64,000 nt of DNA from Mucilaginibacter_A sp041088075 (GTDB lineage Bacteria; Bacteroidota; Bacteroidia; Sphingobacteriales; Sphingobacteriaceae), in assembly GCF_041088075.1 (NCBI RefSeq), contig NZ_JBGCVY010000033.1:1-64000 (forward strand), given 5' to 3'. The notes under the pieces are model-generated. The model had not been told where the DNA came from. It worked only from the letters and a program-made list of their open reading frames with translations, and searched no databases. Each line of letters begins with the position of its first letter. The stretch's first letter is position 1. The position numbers and the translations under genes are program-made. Positions 42,829-52,100 of this stretch are shown here, in pieces.

Positions 42829-43884
42829 TTATTCCGTCTTAGCTTTCAAACTATCCAAATTCCAAATCTTTTCCGCTTTTCTTCCGATCAGCCAAAACGA
42901 TAACCCCAAAATGGCAAAGAACAAAGTTTTGTTGATGTTGTCCCACAAATATTCGGTGTAGCGTGTGTAAATGTTGATGAGCAAAAAAGTAATGCCGAAC
43001 TCGCGGGCAACTTCGTCTTTCTTTTTCAGGCCGTAAAAAGTAAAAGCGACGGAAGCCGCAATCGAAATCAAGGCCCAGTAAAAAAGCGTGATTTGCTTTA
43101 CGTGCAGCCAATCGTTTATCGTGCCAAAATTGCCAAAGATGGAAAGCAGCCACAGCGAGCAAAAAAGGTAAGCCATGCCCACGATGTAGGTGAACTCGCG
43201 GAAATATTCCAACCATTTTTTCTTCCGCAGCACAAAACAAAATGCAACCAAAACCGCCCCAAAAACCACAAAACGCAACGGATAGTTCATGCCCAAAAAG
43301 TAATGTCGCCAATCGGTTTGGTAACCGGTTTCGGTGCCGAACCAGCTTCCCAAAGAAATCAACGCGAAAAGCCAGATCAAATGCGAATTGAGTTTGTAGG
43401 CGATAAAACCATACACAAAAACCGACAGTAAAAACAGCAGCGAGTAATGGCCGGAGCCGTTGTCAAACGTTTTGCCGAGGTAAGCAATGCAGTTGGCGGT
43501 AAACAAAATCCCCAAAAAAATCACGGCTTCGTTGCTGAACACTTTTTGCGGCGAAGTTTTTTTGAGCCTTCGTCCGCGTAAAAATAAAAAAGCAGCCAGA
43601 ACACCGGAAAACAGACTGATCAAAATATCCGGCGTGTTGTACAATTGCTTCAGCCAGTTCAATACTTTATCGTCAATAATCAGCGAAGCAATGGCAATTA
43701 ACCCGCAAAATAAAGCCACCCAAAAAGAGTATTGCGCCAGCCGTTTCCAGTCGAAACCTTTTACCGAATAACTGTTTTGCAGGTTTTTGGCCGTGGCTTC
43801 ATCAAGCAAACCATGTTTTTGCCAAAAACTGATGGTTTCGTCCAGAAATTCGCTTTCGTTTTTATCGAGGTCTAATTTTTCCAA
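42829..43884 (-). CDS. DUF2157 membrane protein
   Basis: The 351-residue protein has an N-terminal soluble DUF2157 segment (about 1-55, 'FWQKHGLLDEATAKNLQNSY') and about nine membrane segments. Its function is unknown. It is downstream of ribF on the same strand with a gap of about 30 bp, so it may share the ftsX-to-ribF transcript. Confidence 0.85.
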   Translation of the reverse strand: MEKLDLDKNESEFLDETISFWQKHGLLDEATAKNLQNSYSVKGFDWKRLAQYSFWVALFCGLIAIASLIIDDKVLNWLKQLYNTPDILISLFSGVLAAFLFLRGRRLKKTSPQKVFSNEAVIFLGILFTANCIAYLGKTFDNGSGHYSLLFLLSVFVYGFIAYKLNSHLIWLFALISLGSWFGTETGYQTDWRHYFLGMNYPLRFVVFGAVLVAFCFVLRKKKWLEYFREFTYIVGMAYLFCSLWLLSIFGNFGTINDWLHVKQITLFYWALISIAASVAFTFYGLKKKDEVAREFGITFLLINIYTRYTEYLWDNINKTLFFAILGLSFWLIGRKAEKIWNLDSLKAKTE

Positions 43885-43916
43885 AGCCGAAATTTGAACG
43901 GAAAGATAAACGTTTT

Positions 43917-44933
43917 TTACGAAGAAAAGTAGGCCAGCACGCTTTCTTTATCGCGGCCTAATTGTTCGGTGAGTTCTTTTAGCCCGGCAAATTTGATGTC
44001 GTGGCGGATGAAGCTGTGGAAACTCATTTTCAAAGTTTGGTTGTAAATATCCTGGTTAAAATCAAAAATATTGACTTCGATATTCCGCGTCATGCCGTTG
44101 ATGGTTGGGCGGTGGCCGATGTAGGCCATGCCGCGAAGCGGCGGAGGAGCGGGGAGTGGAGAGCGAAGAGCGGGAAGTGGGGAAATGGGAGCGGGAAGGT
44201 TGCCTTCAAGATTTTCTGCTCTCCGCTCACCGCCCACCACTCTAATTTCTACCGCATAAATCCCGTCGGCAGGAATCAGTTTATAACCTTCTTCGATAAA
44301 AAGATTGGCGGTTGGATAGCCCAAAGTACGGCCAATCTGGTCGCCGCGGATCACTTTTCCGGTGATAAAAAAAGCATAGCCTAAAAATTGGTTGGCCAAA
44401 CTGATTTCTCCGTTTAGTACTGATTTACGTATTCGGCTGGAACTTACCGCAACTTCGTTAATATCCTGTTCCGGGATTTCTTCAATTTCGTAATTGTAAA
44501 CGGAAGAAAATTGTTGCAGTTCTTCCAATCCGCCGCTGCGGTCTTTGCCAAAACGGTGGTCGTAGCCAATCACAATTTTTTTGGTGCCAATGCGGTTGAC
44601 CAGTATTTCCCGGATGTATTCTTCGGCAGAAAGGTTGGAAAAATCGCGGGAGAAAGGCGTGATGATGAGATGGTCAATGCCCAAACCGGCCAGCAGTTCC
44701 GCTTTTTCCTCGATCGTAGTGATCAATTTCAGGTTCTGGTCTTCCGGCTGCAAAATCATCCGCGGGTGCGGAAAAAAAGTTAAGATCACCGTTTCGCCGC
44801 CGGTCTGCCTGGCCACTTCCTGCAATCGGGCAATAATTTTACGATGGCCAAGATGTACGCCATCAAAAGTGCCGATGGTAACAACAGCATTTTGCAGCGG
44901 CTTAAATTCCTGGATGTTGTGGTAAACTTGCAT
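43917..44933 (-). CDS. ribF: Bifunctional riboflavin kinase/FAD synthetase with inserted segment
   Basis: RibF makes FMN and FAD from riboflavin. The N-terminal FAD synthetase domain shows GTFDGVHLGHRKI (about 22-34) and ISSxR-like 'VSSSRIRKSVLNG'. The C-terminal flavokinase shows GRTLGYPTANL and GMAYIGHRPTING. Within the kinase domain, about 35 residues (232-266, rich in SPLPAP and LRSPLPAPP) interrupt the loop between EIRV and GMAYIGH, a place where homologues have only a few residues. The frame is kept. Its start codon abuts a motif copy (44932), and truB lies just upstream across a motif pair. Confidence 0.93.
   Translation of the reverse strand: MQVYHNIQEFKPLQNAVVTIGTFDGVHLGHRKIIARLQEVARQTGGETVILTFFPHPRMILQPEDQNLKLITTIEEKAELLAGLGIDHLIITPFSRDFSNLSAEEYIREILVNRIGTKKIVIGYDHRFGKDRSGGLEELQQFSSVYNYEIEEIPEQDINEVAVSSSRIRKSVLNGEISLANQFLGYAFFITGKVIRGDQIGRTLGYPTANLFIEEGYKLIPADGIYAVEIRVVGGERRAENLEGNLPAPISPLPALRSPLPAPPPLRGMAYIGHRPTINGMTRNIEVNIFDFNQDIYNQTLKMSFHSFIRHDIKFAGLKELTEQLGRDKESVLAYFSS
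44137..44243. repeat. Purine-rich repeat-like insertion within ribF
   Basis: The roughly 105-base GA-rich stretch (GGAGCGGGGAGTGGAGAGCG and then AGAGCGGGAAGTGG) ends in CTCTCCGCTCACCGCCCACC, which is partly its reverse complement. Such 'GAGCGGAGAG' repeats normally lie between genes in Sphingobacteriaceae. Here the reading frame is maintained. Confidence 0.65.
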
Positions 44934-44975
44934 GCTGTTTTTATCAGGTAAATTTTAGGGTGATAAAAGAAGTAT
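44932..44975. repeat. Inverted motif pair inside the truB-ribF junction
   Basis: ATGCTGTTTTTA (44932-44943) and TAAAAGAAGTAT (44964-44975) face outward. One touches the ribF start codon and the other the truB stop, so the whole 42-bp junction is motif plus spacer. Confidence 0.8.
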
Positions 44976-45700
44976 CAACCAACAGTGGCAATTTCAGTTT
45001 TGAGCGAGCGGATATGGTTCACCAGTTCCATTACCTCGTATGCATCGGTTAAGTTAAAGTTGCCGCTACGGGTTCGGGTTAATTTGGAAAGATAAGCGCC
45101 GTTGTTAAGCGCGGCGCCAAAATCATGCACCAATGAACGGATATAAGTGCCTTTGCTGCAAACCACGCGGAAATCAATTTCCGGCAGTTCGATGCGTGTA
45201 ATTTCAAATTCGTTGATCGTTACTTTCCGTGTCCGGCGTTCTACTTCTTCGCCGCGGCGCGCTTTTTCGTACAAACGTTCGCCGTTTATTTTGATGGCTG
45301 AATGTGCGGGCGGAAACTGGTTGATCTCGCCTAAAAAAGCTTTACAATTTGCCTGGATTTGTTCTTCTGTAATTCCATCTAAAGAAAAAGTTTGACCAAC
45401 CGAAGTTTCCAAATCATAAGATGGCGTGGTTGCGCCCAAAACCATTGTTCCGGTGTATTCTTTTTCTTCAGCCTGAAAAGTATCAATTTGTTTGGTCAGT
45501 TTTCCGGTACAAATAATCAGCAAACCGGTTGCCAGCGGATCCAAAGTTCCGGCGTGGCCAACTTTCAGTTTCAACGGTTTAAAAGCGTTGCGGATTTTGC
45601 CGACCACATCAAAACTCGTCCATTGATAAGGCTTGTTAATTAAAAGAAGTTCTCCTTCGGGGAAGTTGAAGTTTTTGGAGATGCTGTTTTTATCGGGCAA
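44975..45700 (-). CDS. truB: tRNA pseudouridine(55) synthase
   Basis: TruB isomerises U55 in the T-loop of tRNAs. The 241-residue product has the catalytic D54 in GHAGTLDPLATGLL, plus 'LLINKPYQWTSFDVV' and 'FPPAHSAIKINGERLYEKAR'. The only start giving the full N-terminus is TTG (45700). Codons 2-7 coincide with a motif copy (45681-45692), so residues PDKNSIS derive from it. The gene lies downstream of uppP, with a REP pair in between, and upstream of ribF. Confidence 0.94.
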   Translation of the reverse strand: MPDKNSISKNFNFPEGELLLINKPYQWTSFDVVGKIRNAFKPLKLKVGHAGTLDPLATGLLIICTGKLTKQIDTFQAEEKEYTGTMVLGATTPSYDLETSVGQTFSLDGITEEQIQANCKAFLGEINQFPPAHSAIKINGERLYEKARRGEEVERRTRKVTINEFEITRIELPEIDFRVVCSKGTYIRSLVHDFGAALNNGAYLSKLTRTRSGNFNLTDAYEVMELVNHIRSLKTEIATVG

Positions 45701-45732
45701 AATTTGATCGGTATTTGGGTTTTTTAAAAGGA

Positions 45733-45853
45733 CACACCCCTAACCCCTCTCGAGAGGGGAAGTATGGCGGCTATCTTTGTGGTGTTGATATTCAGGATCG
45801 TATGTCAAATGTCGTTTGTGTAGCTTTCCCCTCTCAAGAGGGGCAGGGGTGTG
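45733..45853. repeat. REP pair with inverted arms (CACACCCCTAACCCCTC type)
   Basis: CACACCCCTAACCCCTCTCG (from 45733) and its near-perfect reverse complement ending GGCAGGGGTGTG (45826-45853) enclose about 65 bases. It is related in design to 10121-10245 but differs in sequence. It lies inside the uppP-truB interval. Confidence 0.8.
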
Positions 45854-45910
45854 TTTTGTAATGATGATATTCAAAATAACGATACTTCTTTTACCACCTG
45901 TTTTTTAGTC

Positions 45911-46702
45911 TTAGGCAGATAAATGTCCGGTAAAATATAAAGCGATCAGCACAATCCCAACAATAATACGGTACCAGCCAAATACTTTAAAGCCGTGTTT
46001 TTCTAAATAAGTAATGAACGTTTTGATGGCGAGCAAGGCCACTATAAAAGCAATAACGTTACCAATCAGTAAAAACTTGATTTGATCGCCGTCGAACATT
46101 TGCGCGTGGTGTTTATGGTAATCCCATAGTTCTTTTACGGTTGCGCCGAACATGGTTGGAACGGCCAGGAAAAAAGAAAATTCGGCTGCGGCCTTGCGCG
46201 AAAGTTTTTGGCTCATCCCGCCAACAATGGTTGCTGCCGAACGGGAAACGCCCGGAATTACGGCCAGGCATTGGAACAAACCGATTTTAAAAGCGGTGGC
46301 GTAATCTATTTCCTTTTCTTTATCTACAACAGGTTTGTTAAACCAATCGTCCACAAAAAGCAAAACAACGCCGCCAATCAGCAGCATGGCCGCTACCACA
46401 AGCGGGCTTTCGAGCAGTACATCAATCTTCTTTTTGAACAGAACACCCACAATTACAGCCGGAATAACGCCTGCAACTAATTTTAAATAAAAATCTATGG
46501 AACGAAAAAAGCGTTTGTAGTAAAGCACCACAACAGAAAGTATCGCGCCCAATTGGATGCAAACCTCAAACAGCTTTACAAAATCATTTTTGCCAATACC
46601 CATAAAGGCACTGGCAACAACCATGTGGCCGGTTGAGGAGATAGGCAGAAACTCGGTGATGCCTTCAATAATAGCAAGGATGATAACGTGGATCAGGTTC
46701 AT
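45911..46702 (-). CDS. uppP: Undecaprenyl-diphosphate phosphatase
   Basis: UppP (BacA) regenerates the undecaprenyl phosphate carrier for peptidoglycan and O-antigen synthesis in the inner membrane. The 263-residue product has the catalytic EGITEFLPISSTGHM (13-27) and PGVSRSAATIVGG. Its ATG overlaps the stop of the DUF3098 gene by four bases. The cluster ftsX-DUF3098-uppP-truB-ribF is a conserved Bacteroidota order. Confidence 0.96.
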   Translation of the reverse strand: MNLIHVIILAIIEGITEFLPISSTGHMVVASAFMGIGKNDFVKLFEVCIQLGAILSVVVLYYKRFFRSIDFYLKLVAGVIPAVIVGVLFKKKIDVLLESPLVVAAMLLIGGVVLLFVDDWFNKPVVDKEKEIDYATAFKIGLFQCLAVIPGVSRSAATIVGGMSQKLSRKAAAEFSFFLAVPTMFGATVKELWDYHKHHAQMFDGDQIKFLLIGNVIAFIVALLAIKTFITYLEKHGFKVFGWYRIIVGIVLIALYFTGHLSA

Positions 46703-46932
46703 GCTTTGGTTTCAGGCTTTTTTAAGATCGCATAAAAACCTACGCCAAAGCCAGCCAGCACCACAACCGGTGCCAGTACAATTTTGCGGAAATCGTAAAT
46801 ATCGGTATCGCCTGTCATTAGTAAAAAACCAACAACCACGATGGCCATGCTGATGAGCATCCAGCGGTAATTGCTTTGGTTAAATACAAAAGGTATCGGT
46901 TTTACCTCTTTTTCAGTGTGTTTGAGAGCCAT
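46699..46932 (-). CDS. DUF3098 membrane protein
   Basis: The 77-residue protein has two membrane segments (about 24-41 and 52-70, 'WMLISMAIVVVGFLLMTG') and matches DUF3098, a Bacteroidota-specific family always between ftsX and uppP. It probably acts with the division or envelope machinery; biochemical function is unknown. It overlaps uppP by four bases and starts two bases after the ftsX stop. Confidence 0.9.
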   Translation of the reverse strand: MALKHTEKEVKPIPFVFNQSNYRWMLISMAIVVVGFLLMTGDTDIYDFRKIVLAPVVVLAGFGVGFYAILKKPETKA

Positions 46933-46934
46933 TT

Positions 46935-47816
46935 TTATCGGTATAAATCGTAAAGTTTTAAACGGAGGAATTTGTTGACGGCCAGGAAAGTGCTGAAGCC
47001 GGAAATGAACATGCCCAGGCCAATGATGCCTAAAAAGATGATGCCGAATTCGGTGTAGTTTTTTAGCAGAACTAAATCCGGGATTTCGCGGTAGCCTAAA
47101 TATAATAACCCAACCAAAAGGATAATGGCAATAAAACCGCCCAGCAAACCGTGCAGCAAAGCAAAGCCGACAAAAGGCCAGCGGATAAAGCTTTTTGTGG
47201 CGCCCACCAACTGCATGGATTTGATTAAAAACCGTTGCGAATAAATGGCCAGGCTGATGGTATTGTTGATCAATGCGATGGAAACGATGAGGAAAATGCC
47301 GGCAAAAGATAGTACAACAATACTAATGGAGTAAATATTTTTGTTCATCATATCAACCATAGATTCTTGATACCTTACTTCTTTTACCAATGGGTTTTTA
47401 AGTAGTTGTGCTTTAAGTTTGGTAATGTTAGCATTATTTGCATATTCAGCTTTCATGTAAATATCAATAGAAGAAGGCAGTACATTATAGCCTAAAAATT
47501 TAATTGCATCTTCTCCCAAATCTTTTTGAAGGTTACGGGCAGCAATTTCTTTAGGTACATATTGCGTTTGTTTTATTTGTGGATTTACACCTAACTGTTT
47601 TTGTAACTGAAAAATATCAGTTTCCTTGGCAACATCATCTACATAAACATTTAGTACAATGTTTTCCTTTACGTAATTAGATAATTTACGTGCATGTACC
47701 AAAATCAAACCCAGCAAACCCACCATTAGCAATACCATGGCAATGCTGATGACGGTAGAAATGTAAATCGTTTTTGTTTTTTTTGCCGAAGCGCTTGCTT
47801 CAAATTCTTCCAACAT
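46935..47816 (-). CDS. ftsX: Cell division protein FtsX
   Basis: FtsX is the membrane half of the FtsEX complex, which activates peptidoglycan hydrolases at the septum. The 293-residue product has an N-terminal membrane helix (about 17-38), an extracytoplasmic domain (40-165) and three C-terminal segments. Conserved 'SQRFLIKSMQLVGATKSFI' sits at about 192-210. ftsE is not adjacent, which is usual in Bacteroidota. Confidence 0.93.
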   Translation of the reverse strand: MLEEFEASASAKKTKTIYISTVISIAMVLLMVGLLGLILVHARKLSNYVKENIVLNVYVDDVAKETDIFQLQKQLGVNPQIKQTQYVPKEIAARNLQKDLGEDAIKFLGYNVLPSSIDIYMKAEYANNANITKLKAQLLKNPLVKEVRYQESMVDMMNKNIYSISIVVLSFAGIFLIVSIALINNTISLAIYSQRFLIKSMQLVGATKSFIRWPFVGFALLHGLLGGFIAIILLVGLLYLGYREIPDLVLLKNYTEFGIIFLGIIGLGMFISGFSTFLAVNKFLRLKLYDLYR

Positions 47817-47997
47817 AACCCAAACCTTTTTGCGAAAATAGAAAAAGCACGTTCAAAGGTAAAACAATATCTATTTTAATTTCATCATACTGAAAAGCAA
47901 GGGCAAAGGTTTAACAATTATTAACAGATTATTCAGGCCAAATTTTTTGCAGAACTATTTGCGGCCATAACAGTTTTAGGTAGATAAAAACAGCATC

Positions 47998-48207
47998 ATG
48001 GAAAAAGCAAACGACCCAAACAAACCCTCTCCTTCAGACGATAAAACTTTTGAAAAAGTAGATGAAGGCCATAAAAGCAAGCTGCGCAAAGAAGATTTAA
48101 CTTACCACGATGACGATGCCAAAGCCAAAACCGAAAACCCGGCGGAGTATTACCAAAACGAGGAGCAGCCCGTACAGCCGATTAAAGATGCACCGAAGGA
48201 GGATTAG
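47998..48207 (+). CDS. Small charged disordered protein
   Basis: The 69-residue product is rich in K, D, E, P and N (MEKANDPNKPSPSDDKTFEK and an EEQPVQPIKDAPKED end) and appears disordered. A motif copy (47985-47996) ends one base before its ATG, and another (48212) begins just after its stop. It resembles the 64-residue protein at 13111 in composition. Function is unknown. Confidence 0.6.
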   Translation: MEKANDPNKPSPSDDKTFEKVDEGHKSKLRKEDLTYHDDDAKAKTENPAEYYQNEEQPVQPIKDAPKED

Positions 48208-48338
48208 GGCGATGCTTCTTTTACCGGCATAAAATTGGTGTTGATAAGAAAAAGTAAACTTTTTTTAATGTCGTTAGGTCTGCAGGTTATTCTCAACAAA
48301 CAACTTATATTTACCTATTCCAAGTTTAACTTTATTCC

Positions 48339-48572
48339 ATGAACATCGAAACAAAATATAAAATTGTAGAAAAGATCATACAAACAGAGGATGATAGTTT
48401 GCTCGGAGAAATAAATTCGTTACTTGGTTTATCCGAAAACGATTTTTGGAAAGAAATTCCGCAAGAAGTAAAAGAGGCAATCCATCAGGCAAAAATACAG
48501 CTTGATCGTGGAGAAGGTATTGCAAACGAGCACGTTACGGCTGAAGTGAACAAGCGTTTTTTAAATAAGTAA
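48339..48572 (+). CDS. Antitoxin-like protein of a ParE/RelE module
   Basis: The 77-residue helical protein (MNIETKYKIVEKIIQTEDD, then EIPQEVKEAIHQAKIQLDRGEG and HVTAEVNKRF) is of the type found before ParE toxins in Bacteroidota. The toxin gene starts in the overlapping TAATG but is frameshifted and partly deleted, leaving the antitoxin without a partner. Confidence 0.7.
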   Translation: MNIETKYKIVEKIIQTEDDSLLGEINSLLGLSENDFWKEIPQEVKEAIHQAKIQLDRGEGIANEHVTAEVNKRFLNK

Positions 48573-48828
48573 TGCCTTCTTACAATATTATCTGGTCGCC
48601 TTTGGCAAGATCAAGTTATTTTCAAATTTTGGAATATTTGGAAGAGCATTGGCCCATAAAAACCTTATTAGCAGCAATCCTTTACTTTTTCCTTATTCTA
48701 AAGAAAACGACGTTCATAAATGCGTAGTTGTAAAACAGGTAACACTATTTTATCGTGTAAAACCAACTGCTGTAGAATTACTGGTTTTTTGGGATAACCG
48801 GCAAAAGCCAAGCCAGGTGTTCTCTTAA
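48572..48828 (+). pseudogene. ParE/RelE toxin, frameshifted and internally deleted
   Basis: Frame 1 from ATG 48572 reads MPSYNIIWSPLARSSYFQIL then EYLEEHWP, the ParE N-terminus. The C-terminal half continues in another frame: 'SSNPLLFPYSKENDVHKCVV', LFYRVKPTAVELLVFWDNRQ, and a TAA at 48828. Total length is not a multiple of three, and the helix expected between the parts is missing. The toxin is dead. Confidence 0.8.
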
Positions 48829-48958
48829 TTTCCAATCCGCTTCCAACTTTCGGAATATTCCAACTTCGCCCATACTTCTTTTACCGGCATAAAATTGGCG
48901 CTTCAAAACAATCAATTTTAACCAACCGATTCTTTATTTTAACCATTTAAGTCTTTTA

Positions 48959-49117
48959 GAAACTGTTTAAATTTATACAAGAAAAAATGTTGATGCTTCT
49001 TTTATGCCTATAAATTTTGTATTGGATATTATACCGGTACAGGAACCAAAAAAATACAATGATTTTTAGGTGATAAAAGAAGTATGGGAAGTATTTGAAC
49101 AAAATTTAAACAGGTTC
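48959..49117. mobile_element. MITE-like element, 159 bp, TSD TTA
   Basis: The left end GAAACTGTTTAAATTT and right end AAATTTAAACAGGTTC mirror each other with one mismatch. TTA flanks both sides (48956-48958 and 49118-49120). It is the same length as the copy at 22932 and similar throughout. The core carries the inverted motif pair 48993/49074. The right TTA is also the stop codon (TAA on minus) of the SNF2 gene. Confidence 0.85.
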
Positions 49118-52100
49118 TTAACTAAACAAAAACGCCACATCTTCTTTGGTTATTTTTTTTATAAAACTGCTGTCTCCGTTGATCAAGTCATCGGCCAAAG
49201 TTTTCTTTTTTTGTTGCAATTGCAGTATTTTTTCTTCTACAGTATCTTTACAGATCATTTTGTAGGCAAATATTTTTTGGGTTTGGCCGATGCGGTGCGT
49301 ACGGTCTACCGCTTGTTGTTCTGCTGCCGGGTTCCACCAAGGGTCAACCAAATAAACATAATCCGCAGCGGTAAGGTTGAGGCCAACGCCGCCTGCTTTT
49401 AACGAGATGAGGAAAACCTTGATGCTTTCGTCTTCCTGAAAACGCTTGACTTCGGTTTTGCGTTTGGCAAGCGGCGTACTGCCATCTAAGTAGCAATGCG
49501 CTATCGCTGCCTGTTCCAGTTCTTTGTTGAGGAGGTGCAGCATTTCTGTAAACTGCGAAAACACCAATAGTTTATGGCCGCCCGCGTTTTCGCGGATTTC
49601 GCGCATCAGTTCTTCTGTTTTTACAGATTCCGACACCGTTTCTACATCTTTTATCAATGCCGGGTGGTCGCAAATCTGGCGCAGCCGAAGCAACCCTTCC
49701 AGCACATAAATGCCAGATTTTCCCATGCCTTCCTCATCAATCTTTTTGAGCAGCAGGTTGCGGTAATAATTTTTATACTCATCATAAATGCTGCGCTGGG
49801 CTTTGTCCATGCTGCACCACAAAATCATTTCGGTTTTATCGGGCAAATCCGTGGCTACCTGTTCTTTGGTGCGGCGCAGCATAAAAGGATAAACCATCCG
49901 GCGCAATTGTTCTGCTTTTTGCTTGTCGCCAAACTTATCAATCGGGTTGGCAAACTCCTGCTTAAAAAATTCGCGCTGGCCTAAAAAACCGGGGTTGATA
50001 AAGTTGAACTGGGCAAACAGATCATACGTGTTGTTTTGTATCGGCGTTCCGCTCAATATCAACCGGTTTTTAGCTTTTAGCAGTTGTAACGATTTGGTAA
50101 CCTGTGCATCCGGGTTTTTAATCGCCTGGCTTTCATCCAAAATTAGATAATGCCAATTGAACTTGGATAAATGCTCGACATCCAACCGTACCACGCCGTA
50201 ACTTGTTAAAATCAAATCGAACTGCTCAAAATGTGCATCGTCGAAACTGCGCATGTTGCCATAATAAGTATGGTATTTTAAATCCGGACAAAATTTGTCC
50301 AGTTCGTTTTCCCAGTTAAAAATAAGCGAAGTCGGGCAAACGATAAGTTGTGTGCTGCCCGGATTTTTCTCCTTTAAAAACTGTAAAAAAGTAATGGCCT
50401 GCAACGTTTTGCCCAAACCCATGTCATCGGCCAAGCAACCGCCCCAGCCCAAATCGTCCAGTGCCTGCATCCATTGGAAACCGGCCAATTGGTAAGGCCG
50501 AAGTTGCACATTTATGGCAGCAGAAGGCGGCTGGTACGTTTGCATTTCGCTGAAATTGGCCAGTTTTTGTTTCTTCTCAGCGATTTCTAATTGTATGTCT
50601 TTGTTGTTTAGCTTGTCGCCCAGTTCATCCAGCAAACTGTAATGCAGCTTGCTTATGCGTACCCTGCCTTCTTTTTCATTGCCGACTTTTAGCAACAGCC
50701 CGTATTGCTCCAGCCATTCGGTTGGGATGATGCCCAGCGTACCGTCATCCAGCAAAATTGCTTCCTGCTTGTTCAAAATAGCTTTGCGGACAGCGGCAAG
50801 CGGAACCTGCTGGTCGCCCCAATGTATTTCTATTTTCAGGTCGAACCAATCAATGCCGCTTCCTGCTTCAATATCAAAAGTTGGCGTGTTGGTATTGTAG
50901 CGGAAGTTTTTTAAATCTTGTAACCCAAAAACAGGAAAACCCGCTTCCTGCACCTGCTGGATCATGTTTAAAAACCAGTTGCCTTTCATCACCTCTGCAA
51001 AAGGCAAAAAGTAATACAGGTTGTTGCGCTGCGTTGCAAATTTGGGGTGCAAGGTGCGCAGGTATTCGTAAAGCTTTTTTTCTTCGGGTTTATTTCTTTG
51101 GATAATTTTGATGCTGCCCCCGGTTTGCTGGATATGCTCCAAACCGTCATCGTAATCCATCAAAATATCGTTGTACAAAAAGCGTGGTTTCAGCATCAAA
51201 AACTTATCTTCAAACTCACTTAAAAGTAATTGCGGCTGCGGATCCAGGGAATCTGTTTCGTAGTTGAGTGAACTGCTAATCGTAACCGGATATTTTGCCT
51301 GTAAAGGAAGTATGACGTTGCGGACAACTTCCAGCTTGTCGGCAACCGGAAATTTAAGCAATCCTCCTTTAAAGTTTTGTGCCAGCAACAAGTCTTCCGG
51401 GTTTTGCAACAGGTAAAGGGTGCCGCCTGCTTCTAAAATAAGCCCGCTTCTTAAAACTTTTGCTTCACCTGCCGGTAAATCTTCGCCTTCCGGTTTAAAA
51501 TCAATTTTTATGGTGATAAAACGTTCATCGGCAGTAGCCTCAAAAAACAATTGGACCGAGGTTTTGCTTAATTTTACCGGTTTAACGTTGGCATTGCTAA
51601 AACGGCCTTCGTTCAACTGGTAAACAAAGGGTTCCTCGCAAAGCTTGGGCCATAAGTTCTGTAAAAGTTGCAGGTAATGTTTTTTTAATTGTTCCCTGTC
51701 GCTTTCGCTGATCTGGTTCCAGGGGTTTGAATAGCTGTTTAAGTACGAATGGCCTTTTTGCGCCATCCATTCCACTAATTTCTGGTCGCTGAATTCCAGG
51801 ATTTGATAAAAAATTTCGTCGCTTAGGGATTGCAGAAAAGGAAGGTTGCTTTGGTTATGCAGCACTAATTTTTTCAGGTCCTGTTTTCCGTTCTTGTCCC
51901 GCACAAAAACCGTTTCCAGTTCAAAACCAATATGCCTGGCCGATGTAAAATTAAACAGGAAACCAATTTCAAAATCGAGCATCGTACCGGCAGGCAGTTG
52001 TGGCCTCAGCATATTGTACGAAGTTTCCGTATTTCCTAAAATGCTTTGTTTAATACCGTGTAAAAACGCCGTATTGCCGGCCGGGATTAAATAAGCAGGT

